This document shows, piece by piece, positions 17,002 to 23,948 of a DNA stretch of 23,948 nucleotides. The notes below the pieces were generated by a model. That model searched no databases and was not told the DNA's origin. It was given only the letters and a program-made list of their open reading frames with translations. Source of the DNA: CAYMCQ01 sp964389025 (GTDB lineage: Bacteria > Verrucomicrobiota > Verrucomicrobiia > Limisphaerales > CAYMCQ01). The stretch spans positions 1 to 23,948 of the forward strand of contig CAYMCQ010000068.1 of NCBI GenBank assembly GCA_964389025.1. The letters are read 5' to 3'. The first letter of the stretch is position 1; each line of letters opens with the position of its first letter. The translations under genes and the position numbers were made by a program.

Positions 17002-17982
17002 TCAGTGTTTTTGCGGCGGCAGTTCAGCCAGCCGGGAGGCCAGCAGCGCGGAGAATTTAATCGCGCCTTTTTTGTTCAGGTGATTTCGGTTGAAAAAATT
17101 CGACCGGTCGCGGCTGAGTCCTTCGCCGTCGAAGCGCAGGAACGGCAGGCCGTTGCTGGTGGCGGCGGATTCGTAGATGGCCATGATTTCTTTCCAGTTC
17201 AATTGTTTGCTCAGGCTCGGATGATATTCCGGAGCCGCGATGAGCACGACGTCAATGTTGTTCGTTTTCGCCAGTTCTAACAATCGGAAAAAATATTTTC
17301 GCGGCAGCGCGTCCACGTTCCATGTGGTGTCTTCGAGCGCTACCTTCTCGGTGAAGTTGAGGTTTATGAGGCGTGTGCCGTATTTGTCGAACTCGGCGGC
17401 CTTGGCGCGCGGATCGAATCTGGACTTGAACAGAGTGTAGCATTGGATGACGCCAATCTTGGAATTGAACTCGGCGTTCTTGAAAAAAGGGATGTATTTC
17501 CATGCGAACGCGCGGCAGCCGAAATTGTCGCGCAAGTTCTCGAACACGACCGGGTCGCTGATGTCCGGAAGATACTCGTAGGCGCGGAAAGGAAACTTGA
17601 ACGCGGAGTTGTCGAAGCCGGCGGCGTTGACGTCGAGGATGAGTTGTTTGATGTGGTTGTGCGCGAGGAAAAGTTTCAGGGCGAGGTATTGCTCGGGAAA
17701 CGTGGTGCCGTCGAGGGAGAGATTGACGCCTTTTTTTCCAAGATTGGTTTCAAGTGTCGGGATGTCAATGCCGACGTAGGAACGCGACGCGCCCATGATG
17801 GCGAAGTCGTAGCTCTCGCCGCGTTTGGCGATGACCCAGCGCGCCTTTTCGCGAAGGTCGCGTTTCGCGGCGTGGTCGAAAATTTTTCCAAGCACCGCGA
17901 GCACGGCGAAAACCAGTGCGAGGAAAACGATGCAGCGCAGGAGCGTTTTCGTGGGCGTGGTGTTGTTTGGCGCGGGCGGCAT
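17002..17982 (-). CDS. Membrane-anchored SGNH/AlgX-J-like acyltransferase partner
   Basis: Start ATG 17982 (326 aa) lies two bases after the MBOAT stop; the longer frame to 18072 would overlap the MBOAT gene. Residues 14-33 form one membrane helix, placing the rest outside the cytoplasmic membrane. The block I-like motif MGASRSYVGID carries the candidate catalytic Ser66, and NRNHLNKKGA near the C-terminus carries the candidate His301. NLSLDGTTFPEQYLALK and LILDVNAAGFD are further SGNH-like blocks. In alginate and peptidoglycan O-acylation, and in the Dlt system, such proteins (AlgJ/AlgX, PatB, DltD) act after an MBOAT to place the acyl group on the extracellular polymer. The direct adjacency to an MBOAT gene supports that role here. 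It could instead be an esterase. Confidence 0.8.
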   Translation of the reverse strand: MPPAPNNTTPTKTLLRCIVFLALVFAVLAVLGKIFDHAAKRDLREKARWVIAKRGESYDFAIMGASRSYVGIDIPTLETNLGKKGVNLSLDGTTFPEQYLALKLFLAHNHIKQLILDVNAAGFDNSAFKFPFRAYEYLPDISDPVVFENLRDNFGCRAFAWKYIPFFKNAEFNSKIGVIQCYTLFKSRFDPRAKAAEFDKYGTRLINLNFTEKVALEDTTWNVDALPRKYFFRLLELAKTNNIDVVLIAAPEYHPSLSKQLNWKEIMAIYESAATSNGLPFLRFDGEGLSRDRSNFFNRNHLNKKGAIKFSALLASRLAELPPQKH

Positions 17983-17984
17983 GG

Positions 17985-19439
17985 TCAAAAGGCGAAGTAG
18001 ATGAACCGCTGCGGGTTGGTGAAGATCCCAAAGCAAAGGATGGCGAGGAGCAGCGTCAGATACGCCGGCCAACGCAGCAACAGCGGTCGGGCGATGAGCC
18101 GGGAAAACGGCGCGGCGTTTGAGCGGATGAGTTTTTCCGTGGTTTCCATGAAAACAATCATGGCGATTGCAATCAACAGTTCCGGACCGTCGAGTCCGTG
18201 TTTCAGCCCGATGTTAAAACTTCCGTGGCGGAAAAGATTTTTCAGAACCTCGAACGTGTGTGTGACCGAAGCAGCCCTGAAGAACACGAGTGTGAACAGC
18301 ACCAAACCGAACGTCACGAGCTGCCGAGCGCAAGTGAACCAGAATTTGTCCAGCAAGTTGTGTTTTTTCCAGAAGGAATCTTTGGCGCGCAGCGTGAACG
18401 TGGAGACCGTCATGTAAACGCCGTGGATAAGTCCGAAGATGATGAACGTCCAACCGGTGCCGTGCCACGCGCCGACGAGGAGGAAGGTGGCAAACAGGCA
18501 GACGACGAGGCCGGGTTTGCCGAGCGTCCGCAGGTTCATGCGCAGCGGCGTGAAGACGTAGTCCGCGATCCACGACGTGAAGCTGATGTGCCAGCGACGC
18601 CAGAAGTCCTGGATGTTGGTGGCGTAGTAGGGGCGCTCGAAATTCTGGGTGAGCTTCATGCCAAAGAGTTTTCCCAACCCGAGAGCCATGTCGGTGTAGC
18701 CGGAAAAATCGCTGAGCAATTGAAACGCGAAGAACACGGTAGCCACCGCGATGCGGACGCCGGAATTTTCCGACGGCTGGCCATAGACTTCGTTGACGTA
18801 GAGCGACAACCTATCCGCGACGACGAGCTTCTTGAAAAGTCCCCAAGCGAACAGCAGCAAGGCTTCGCGGAATTGGTCGTAGTTGAACCGGAAGGCGCTG
18901 AGTTGTTTGATCTGCGGCAGAAGTTTTTCGCCGCGCTCGATTGGTCCAAGCATCAACTTCGGAAAAAACGACATGAACAGCAGGAAGTCGGCGAGGTTGT
19001 CTTCCTTGCGCTTGCCCCAGTAAACGTCCACGAGATAGCCGATGCCCTGAAAGATGTAGAATGAGATGCCGATGGGCGCAACGAGCGCGAGGAAATCCAG
19101 CCTGCCGGATTTCAGGCTGGTGAAAAAGTGGCTGAGTTGCTGGAGAACAAGGCCGAAGTATTTGAAGTAGATGAGCAGCGCGGCCAGCACAGCGATGAGC
19201 AACCAGAGATGAAGAAGTTGTTTGCGGGGATTGTTTTCGTGCTTGTGGATTATTTTGCCACCGAAGAAACAGATCAGCGAAATCGCCGCCAGCACCGCGC
19301 AACTGGTCAGCGAGACGAAGCTGTAAAAAACGTAGGAAGACGCGATGAGGAAGCCGCATCTGAGTCTCGGCGGGACGACGAGAAACAGGCAATACACTGC
19401 GGACGCGAACAGCGCAAAACTCAGACTGTTGAAGACCAT
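17985..19439 (-). CDS. AlgI-like MBOAT O-acyltransferase (484 aa)
   Basis: A polytopic membrane protein that passes an acyl group from a cytoplasmic donor to the outer face of the membrane for transfer to a polysaccharide. Hydrophobic helices occur throughout, starting FALFASAVYCLFLVV. DFWRRWHISFTSWIADYVFTPL contains conserved His284, and GAWHGTGW contains the catalytic-type His326, close to the His322 I recall in Pseudomonas AlgI. FFPKLMLGPIER is also typical. Start ATG 19439 lies 21 bases after the carrier protein stop, and the stop lies two bases before the SGNH protein start. The length is normal for AlgI/DltB relatives. The tight link to a carrier protein suggests, as in DltB-DltC, that the acyl donor is ACP-bound rather than acetyl-CoA. 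Confidence 0.92.
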   Translation of the reverse strand: MVFNSLSFALFASAVYCLFLVVPPRLRCGFLIASSYVFYSFVSLTSCAVLAAISLICFFGGKIIHKHENNPRKQLLHLWLLIAVLAALLIYFKYFGLVLQQLSHFFTSLKSGRLDFLALVAPIGISFYIFQGIGYLVDVYWGKRKEDNLADFLLFMSFFPKLMLGPIERGEKLLPQIKQLSAFRFNYDQFREALLLFAWGLFKKLVVADRLSLYVNEVYGQPSENSGVRIAVATVFFAFQLLSDFSGYTDMALGLGKLFGMKLTQNFERPYYATNIQDFWRRWHISFTSWIADYVFTPLRMNLRTLGKPGLVVCLFATFLLVGAWHGTGWTFIIFGLIHGVYMTVSTFTLRAKDSFWKKHNLLDKFWFTCARQLVTFGLVLFTLVFFRAASVTHTFEVLKNLFRHGSFNIGLKHGLDGPELLIAIAMIVFMETTEKLIRSNAAPFSRLIARPLLLRWPAYLTLLLAILCFGIFTNPQRFIYFAF

Positions 19440-19460
19440 ACTCAGTAACTCACGCCCGGA

Positions 19461-19706
19461 TCACGCGCCCGCCTTTTTTTCGAGGACAGAGATCAATTCG
19501 CCGACGTTCTTCAGCCCGGCGACTTCTTTCGTCGTGAGTTTGATGCGGAACTTGTCCTCGACCATGCAGATCATGTCAATGTGCGACACGGAATCCCACT
19601 TGGGGATATCCTGCGCGGTCGTCTCATCGCGGATGGCGATGTTCGGGTCTTCAAACACTTCGCAAAAGACTTCGTTGAGGTTTTTGGTGATGTCGGTGCG
19701 CGTCAT
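19461..19706 (-). CDS. Acyl carrier protein (81 aa)
   Basis: Start ATG 19706 is set by AAGGAG six bases upstream and by an ATGA overlap with the preceding stop. The phosphopantetheine serine is Ser39 in WDSVSHIDM, replacing the usual DSL with DSV. The rest (FEDPNIAIRDET, VEDKFRIKL, VGELISVLEKK) has the length and four-helix pattern of ACPs. Lying between an FkbH-like protein and an MBOAT, it is a dedicated carrier rather than a fatty-acid ACP. By family knowledge FkbH proteins load glyceryl units on such carriers. Confidence 0.92.
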   Translation of the reverse strand: MTRTDITKNLNEVFCEVFEDPNIAIRDETTAQDIPKWDSVSHIDMICMVEDKFRIKLTTKEVAGLKNVGELISVLEKKAGA

Positions 19707-21454
19707 TCGTCTCCTTTTTTGATGAAGTGTGTGGGCGCGATGAACTCGCGGACGTTCAGTTTCCAGACGGAGCTGTCGCCGTTTTGCGCCGCCAACTTGA
19801 ACCCGAACTGCTCGTAAAGGCCGCTGACCATCTTGTTTTTTTTGGTCGGGATGTATTCGCCCACGATGCTGGAGAGTCCTCTGGTTTTGCAGAAGTTGAC
19901 GAGTTCGGCCATCGTGAACTGTTCGACGCCGCGGTTGAGGACGCGGCAACTCATGACGTATTCAAGGATGTGCAATTCGCCGGCGAGGATATGGGCGCAG
20001 ATGGCTGAAATCAATCCGTAATCACCGAACTTGTCGCGCAGCCGGAAATACCACGTGGCATATTCGGCTGGATTATTCATGCACTCCAGACAGCGGGCTT
20101 CGGAAAATCTTTGGGTGCGGAGATTGAATTGATTGCTGCGCTGGATGAGTTGCGCGACGCGCGGCAGGTGCAGGGAGTCGAACGGCTTGCAGACCATCGT
20201 CATGTCGAGCGAGCGGAGATACTCGGTGATGTCGGCGGATTTCAGTTCGAGCGTGGAGCGTTGCGCTTCCTCGCGATACATCTGCGCGCGATGCCGGTCG
20301 TCATCGGAAAAGCTCGTGGTCTCGAACAGGTTTTCGCTTTCAAGGAACGACGTGTAGTGCGAAACGTCCTCCGGCATCTCCGGCACGATCAGTTCAGGCA
20401 GCGCGTGGCGGATTTCATTTCGCTCGAAGGGGCTGTCGTCAATGAACGCGAGGGAATCGAGGCCGAGTTTCAGCACTTTGGCAATCTCCTGGATGTTGCC
20501 TGACTTGGCGTTCCAATTGGCGATGAAGACTGCGAAATCGCTTTCGCGCAGCACCATGTTCGGGTGTTCGCGAAACGGCTGGCGCGCCACTTCCTCGTCG
20601 TTCTTGCTGCAAACGGCGAGGATGATGCCGCGTTCCTTGAGGCGCAAAAGATAACGCTGAAACTGCGCGAACGCTTCGCCGGGACCCAACTCGCCGATCT
20701 CGATGCCGTCCAATCCGTCGTCGCCGATGACGCCGCCCCAAAGCGTGTTGTCGAGGTCGAGCACGAGGCATTTCACAATCTTGCCGAAGGTCGTTTTGAT
20801 GAGGTCGGTGACGCTGCTGGTGAGGAGCGGAAAGTTTTTCGGCGCGCAAAGATATTTGCCGTGCGTCCACAGGCGCTCGTCGTGCCAGTTGTCCAAGCCG
20901 CACGCGCTGGCGATGTAGGCGACGTCGTTCAGATGATACGGAGGCTTCGCGCCGCCCGGTTCGGAGAGAAGCCGGTTGACTTCCAGAATCGAGCCGTAGA
21001 GCGAGAACAACGTGCGCGCGGAATAATTCCCGAAGCTGCGCTCCTGCGGGAAGGCCAGCGAGTTGACGATGACCTGACAACCGCCGGCGACGAGGACGGA
21101 AACGAACGAACAGATCTCGCTGACGTAAGCCGCGGGCAACTGGTGGACTTCTTCGGCCTTCGCGTTGTAAAAGCGGTTGCGGTAGGCTTGCGATGAGATG
21201 TTCAGCCAGACGCAGACAGGGTTGAAGGCGAACAAGCCGGATTTTTTGTCCAGCACTTCGGTGGCGATCGTGTCGAACTCCGCTTCGTAGATCTCCGGAT
21301 GAAAACCTTTTTCCAGCAGCGAACCTTTGAGGACGTTCGTGAGTTGCTGCGTGGCGTTGTCGCTCAGGATCGCGAGGCGCACGACCGGCCGGTTCGCGAT
21401 GTTGCCGGCGAGTTTGCTTCCCGTTCTGGCCAGCTTCAGGTAGTCGGACTTCAC
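19703..21454 (-). CDS. FkbH-like HAD-IIIC phosphatase/acyl-loading protein with GNAT-like C-terminus
   Basis: FkbH relatives convert 1,3-bisphosphoglycerate to glyceryl-ACP using a HAD phosphatase/transferase domain. The start is GTG 21454 (583 aa), overlapping the VOC stop as GTGA; the frame continues further upstream to 22066, but only as a shadow of the VOC gene. Residues 1 to about 220 are the usual N-terminal domain (VVRLAILSDNATQQL). The HAD motif is VLDLDNTLWGGVIGDDG with Asp233 and Asp235. LAVCSKNDE places Cys282 where a thioester-forming Cys is expected, and LAFIDDSPFERNEI is the distal acidic motif. The C-terminal region (about 455-575, FGDYGLISA, YIPTKKNK, LYEQFGF) resembles a GNAT fold. 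The four-base overlap with the ACP gene strongly suggests a functional pair. The acyl group is inferred, not seen. Confidence 0.9.
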   Translation of the reverse strand: MKSDYLKLARTGSKLAGNIANRPVVRLAILSDNATQQLTNVLKGSLLEKGFHPEIYEAEFDTIATEVLDKKSGLFAFNPVCVWLNISSQAYRNRFYNAKAEEVHQLPAAYVSEICSFVSVLVAGGCQVIVNSLAFPQERSFGNYSARTLFSLYGSILEVNRLLSEPGGAKPPYHLNDVAYIASACGLDNWHDERLWTHGKYLCAPKNFPLLTSSVTDLIKTTFGKIVKCLVLDLDNTLWGGVIGDDGLDGIEIGELGPGEAFAQFQRYLLRLKERGIILAVCSKNDEEVARQPFREHPNMVLRESDFAVFIANWNAKSGNIQEIAKVLKLGLDSLAFIDDSPFERNEIRHALPELIVPEMPEDVSHYTSFLESENLFETTSFSDDDRHRAQMYREEAQRSTLELKSADITEYLRSLDMTMVCKPFDSLHLPRVAQLIQRSNQFNLRTQRFSEARCLECMNNPAEYATWYFRLRDKFGDYGLISAICAHILAGELHILEYVMSCRVLNRGVEQFTMAELVNFCKTRGLSSIVGEYIPTKKNKMVSGLYEQFGFKLAAQNGDSSVWKLNVREFIAPTHFIKKGDE

Positions 21455-21906
21455 GGCGAGACGAGGCGGGCTTGTGGTTGCGGCGTTTTTGCCGGGCCGA
21501 GCAGTTCGATGAGGCCGAAACCGGAGATGCGATAAAACGAAACTTCGCGTCCGCCGAACAGCACCGCCGGTTTCGGCTCGGAAACGCAGACGACCTGGTG
21601 CTGGTCGTTTTCCATGGCGGCAACGCTCGCGGCCACGTCGTCGCAGTCGAAGCAGAGGTGATACACCAGCGCGGGACTGGATTTCAGGAATGTGTCGAGC
21701 GGGCAGGGCGCGCCGTTGCGGACGGGCGAGATGATCTCGATGGCGGGCATCGCATCGTGGCGACAAAGGAGCAGATTGACATTCTGAAGTTCGTCCAAGA
21801 CGCTCGTGCCGATGGAGTAGCCGAGACTTTTCAGGAACGCGACGGCCTTCTCCGGCTGCTTTGTAGCAAGTCCGAAATGATGGAATGTCAGGCCGTAACG
21901 GTTCAT
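21451..21906 (-). CDS. VOC (glyoxalase/epimerase-like) family protein
   Basis: A 151-aa protein, first gene of the minus-strand operon. It has the two-half VOC pattern: LTFHHFGLATKQPEKAVAFLKSLGY, AIEIISP, VYHLCFDCDDVAASVAAM and FGLIELLGP. Candidate metal ligands are a His in FHHFG, the Glu in AIEII, the His in VYHLCFD and the Glu in LIELL, as in methylmalonyl-CoA epimerase and glyoxalase relatives. Its stop overlaps the FkbH-like start by four bases, which argues for a role on the same acyl intermediate, for example isomerising or remodelling a hydroxyacyl group. The exact reaction is unknown. Confidence 0.8.
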   Translation of the reverse strand: MNRYGLTFHHFGLATKQPEKAVAFLKSLGYSIGTSVLDELQNVNLLLCRHDAMPAIEIISPVRNGAPCPLDTFLKSSPALVYHLCFDCDDVAASVAAMENDQHQVVCVSEPKPAVLFGGREVSFYRISGFGLIELLGPAKTPQPQARLVSP

Positions 21907-21932
21907 GTTCGCGAGCGATTTTTGAAACGGGG

Positions 21933-21960
21933 ATTTTATCCGCGAACGTGTTTAAGGCAA
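21933..21960 (-). promoter_or_regulatory. Candidate sigma70-type promoter for the polysaccharide/acylation operon
   Basis: On the minus strand TTGCCT (21955-21960) and TAAAAT (21933-21938) are spaced by 16 bases, ending 26 bases before the VOC start codon. A 7-bp inverted pair GTTCGCG/CGCGAAC (21908-21914 and 21941-21947) surrounds the start region and could be an operator. A divergent plus-strand gene begins shortly to the right, so both may share regulation. Confidence 0.5.
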
Positions 21961-22047
21961 GGATACAAAACTTGCTTGCCCACCGTGGAAGCCTCTGTAA
22001 CCTCGACGCCTTTGATTCCGGCCTGCAATCCCGATGACCTTGTTCGC

Positions 22048-22944
22048 ATGAAAAATCTGGCAGCATTGATCGAGAAGATTTCGCAGCGCAACATGCTGCA
22101 AAAAACTTTTCTTGCCGGTGTCATCAAGGAATTGCCAGCGGACGAGCTGGAGGAATTCGAGCGCTACATCGGTTATTGCCTGAGCGAGGGAGTGACGTTG
22201 GATTATCTCGCCGACTGCTACGAGTTGATTGTCAACGACACGATGGAAGAGCAGCTCTTCTTCCGCAAACACAAGCGCTACCGGTTCTCGAACTATAACG
22301 AAGTCGGCTCGTCCGTCTATGCGAACCCCGACTACATGAGCAAATACATGTATGGGCTGGCGTTGACGGCGTTCCTGTGGCCCAACCACATCCAGATGAG
22401 GCGCTATTTTCTGCGCACCATCCCGCAAGCGAAGCGCGGGCGCTACCTCGAGATCGGACCCGGGCATGGTTTCTACTTCATGAACGCCATGCGGCTGACA
22501 AAGTTCGACTCATTTGAAGGCGTTGATCTCAGTTCCACCAGCGTGGCGATGACCAACCGCATCGTCGGCTCGAAAACTTTCGGGCAATTCCAGAATTACC
22601 GCATCTACGAATGTGACGCCTACACGTTCGACTTCAAAGGCAGCTTCGATGCAGTCGTCATGGGTGAAGTCCTCGAACACGTCGAAGCTCCCGGCACTTT
22701 GCTCGGTCGCATCCGCGCGCTCGCCAGGCCCGATGGATTCATCTTCATCACCACCTGCATCAACTCCCCGGCGTTCGACCACATCTACCTCTTCAAATCC
22801 GTCGAGCATCTGGAAGACATCATCCGCGAAGCGGGACTGGCCATCAGCGACAAATTGATCCTGCCGTATCACCAAACGACTTTGGAAACGAGCGTGAAAA
22901 AATCTTTGCCGGTCAACGTCGCGTATGTCCTCTCGCCGGCGTGA
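22048..22944 (+). CDS. Class I SAM-dependent methyltransferase, divergent to the operon
   Basis: ATG 22048 gives 298 aa; a GTG at 21985 in the same frame would add 21 residues, and neither has a clear ribosome site. Sequence further upstream in this frame, to 21472, lies opposite the VOC gene and is not coding. Residues 1 to about 125 are an N-terminal helical domain (YIGYCLSEGVTLDYLADCY, FRKHKRYRFSNYNEVGSSVY). The Rossmann domain has motif I YLEIGPGHGFYF, an acidic FEGVDLSS, ECDAYTFDF and VMGEVLEHVEAPG. The last resembles sugar and small-molecule O-methyltransferases. Its substrate is unknown; adjacency to the exopolysaccharide operon suggests a sugar. Confidence 0.85.
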   Translation: MKNLAALIEKISQRNMLQKTFLAGVIKELPADELEEFERYIGYCLSEGVTLDYLADCYELIVNDTMEEQLFFRKHKRYRFSNYNEVGSSVYANPDYMSKYMYGLALTAFLWPNHIQMRRYFLRTIPQAKRGRYLEIGPGHGFYFMNAMRLTKFDSFEGVDLSSTSVAMTNRIVGSKTFGQFQNYRIYECDAYTFDFKGSFDAVVMGEVLEHVEAPGTLLGRIRALARPDGFIFITTCINSPAFDHIYLFKSVEHLEDIIREAGLAISDKLILPYHQTTLETSVKKSLPVNVAYVLSPA

Positions 22945-22988
22945 CGGAGAACGGTTCGTAGATCTGGTCGCCGCCAATTTTTATTCGA

Positions 22989-23016
22989 CACTCAACACTC
23001 AACTCTCAACACTCAA
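22989..23016 (+). repeat. Four tandem 7-bp repeats in the hisJ leader
   Basis: Units read CACTCAA, CACTCAA, CTCTCAA, CACTCAA, ending three bases before the hisJ start codon. They replace any recognisable Shine-Dalgarno sequence. This could be a slippage-prone tract affecting translation. Confidence 0.85.
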
Positions 23017-23019
23017 CCC

Positions 23020-23820
23020 ATGCCGTTGCCGCCCGATTACCACATGCACACGCCGCTTTGCCGCCACGCAACCGGCGAGCCGGCGGATTACGCGCGGCGC
23101 GCGCTGAAAGTCGGCCTGGCGGAAATCGGTTTCTCCGACCACTCGCCGATGCGGCAGGATGATTTCGACGATTGGCGGATGCGCAACGACCAGCTCGACG
23201 AATACGTGGAGAAAGTCCGCAAGGCGCAGCGCGATTTTCCGCAACTCACCATCCGCCTCGCGCTCGAAGTGGATTATCTGCCCGGCCACGAAGATTGGAT
23301 CCGCGAACTCGCGTCACGGCATCCGTGGGATTACCTCATCGGCTCGGTGCATTACGTTTCCGATTCGTGGGCGGTGGACAGTCCCTTTCAGCTTTCCAAA
23401 TGGAAAGATCGCGACGCCTTCGAAGTCTGGACGATTTACTTTGAACGGCTGACAATGGCCGCTGAGACGGGCTTCTTCGAAATCATCGGCCACGCGGATT
23501 TGCCGAAAAAATTTGGCCACCGCCCGACACGCGACTGCACGCCGCTCTACGAAAAGTTTCTGGGCGCGGCAAAGAAACACAACAGCGCCATCGAACTCAA
23601 CACTGCCGGTCTGCGCAAAGATTGCAAAGAAATTTATCCGAGCCGTGAAATTCTCCGGCTCGCGTTTAAAAATGGTGTGCCCATCACGTTCGGCTCAGAC
23701 GCGCACGCGCCGGAGGAAGTGGGGATAAATTTCACCGAGGCGATTCAGTTGGCGAGAAGCGTTGGTTATAAGAAATGTTGGCGACTGGCAAGGCGAAAAC
23801 AAAGCACGGTTTCGCTTTGA
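23020..23820 (+). CDS. hisJ: PHP-domain histidinol-phosphatase (HisJ family)
   Basis: The 266-aa product is expected to dephosphorylate L-histidinol phosphate in histidine synthesis. Metal-binding PHP motifs are in order: DYHMHTPLCRHA (His8, His10, His16), GFSDHSP, ALEVDY, IGSVHY, IGHADLPKKFG and FGSDAHAPEEVG. Length matches the HisJ family (about 270 aa). The start is ATG 23020, directly where the conserved YHMHT motif begins; no ribosome site is seen, but a tandem heptamer tract precedes it. No other histidine gene is nearby. A PHP phosphatase acting on another phosphoester is the alternative. Confidence 0.85.
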   Translation: MPLPPDYHMHTPLCRHATGEPADYARRALKVGLAEIGFSDHSPMRQDDFDDWRMRNDQLDEYVEKVRKAQRDFPQLTIRLALEVDYLPGHEDWIRELASRHPWDYLIGSVHYVSDSWAVDSPFQLSKWKDRDAFEVWTIYFERLTMAAETGFFEIIGHADLPKKFGHRPTRDCTPLYEKFLGAAKKHNSAIELNTAGLRKDCKEIYPSREILRLAFKNGVPITFGSDAHAPEEVGINFTEAIQLARSVGYKKCWRLARRKQSTVSL

Positions 23821-23829
23821 TAATTTTTT
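23800..23829 (+). terminator. Weak intrinsic terminator at the end of hisJ
   Basis: A 6-bp stem (CAAAGC at 23800-23805 with GCTTTG at 23814-23819) overlaps the last codons and the stop, followed by a run of six T at 23824-23829. An alternative GCGAAA/TTTCGC stem is also possible in the same stretch. Confidence 0.4.
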
Positions 23830-23895
23830 GGCTTTCTCAACGTAAATATAGCATTTCACATTGACATTGGGACATAGTATGGCAGGATTAGGTGC

Positions 23896-23948
23896 ATGAA
23901 AGCTTATAGCCTTGATTTGCGTGAACGGGTGGTGAAATTCATCAAGTC
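23896..23948 (+). CDS. IS630-family transposase, 5' end only
   Basis: ATG 23896 opens a frame reading MKAYSLDLRERVVKFIK to the right edge. MKAYS-DLRERVV is the typical start of the winged-helix DNA-binding region of IS630-type transposases, which insert at TA. Only 17 full codons are visible, so intactness cannot be judged. The 75 bases between hisJ and this ATG are more AT-rich than their neighbours and contain a consensus TTGACA at 23861-23866. The left end of the element probably lies there, but the inverted repeat cannot be fixed without the right end. Confidence 0.75.
   Translation, partial: MKAYSLDLRERVVKFIK

Noticed and set aside
19703..22066. 787-aa version of the FkbH-like protein
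   Set aside because: The first ~200 residues are an out-of-frame reading of the VOC gene; GTG 21454 fits the overlap and the domain start.
21472..22944. 490-aa version of the plus-strand methyltransferase
   Set aside because: The first ~170 codons are antisense to the VOC gene and not protein-like; true coding begins at 21985 or 22048.

Overview
The window looks like chromosomal DNA from a GC-rich Gram-negative bacterium, most likely a Verrucomicrobiota member (Limisphaerales/Pedosphaera-like). This is an inference from three things: giant secreted proteins built from tandem DUF11-like and divergent InlB-B-like repeats, small palindromic elements in intergenic gaps, and the gene content. No rRNA, tRNA or other phylogenetic marker is present to confirm it.

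Left part (1-12121, all minus strand): three secreted repeat proteins. Two are paralogues in tandem. One starts at 2353 and runs off the left edge. The other is complete at 2738-5941 and is followed by a clear intrinsic terminator. Their first ~594 coding bases differ at only three positions, while the flanking DNA is much more diverged. The third (6485-12121, 1878 aa) has an exact-looking modular plan: signal peptide, seven 73-aa repeats, a LamG-like domain, seven more repeats, a PKD domain and about seven beta-propeller blades.

Centre (12506-21906, all minus strand): one polycistronic locus for making and decorating an exported polysaccharide. In transcription order it encodes a VOC protein, an FkbH-like HAD/GNAT protein, an acyl carrier protein, an AlgI-like MBOAT acyltransferase, a membrane-anchored SGNH protein, a SAM methyltransferase, a polysaccharide deacetylase, a GT4 glycosyltransferase and AlgD (GDP-mannose 6-dehydrogenase). 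Genes are joined by 4-base overlaps or gaps of a few bases, except where two palindromic elements sit. The combination of activating enzyme, carrier protein, MBOAT and SGNH protein has the same logic as the Dlt D-alanylation machinery, but with FkbH in place of DltA. The working hypothesis is that a glyceryl-type acyl group is carried on the ACP and passed across the membrane to a uronate-containing exopolysaccharide.

Right part (21985-23948, plus strand): a divergently transcribed SAM methyltransferase, a HisJ-family PHP phosphatase preceded by four 7-bp repeats, and the first 17 codons of an IS630-type transposase at the edge.

No CRISPR array, rRNA or tRNA was seen.
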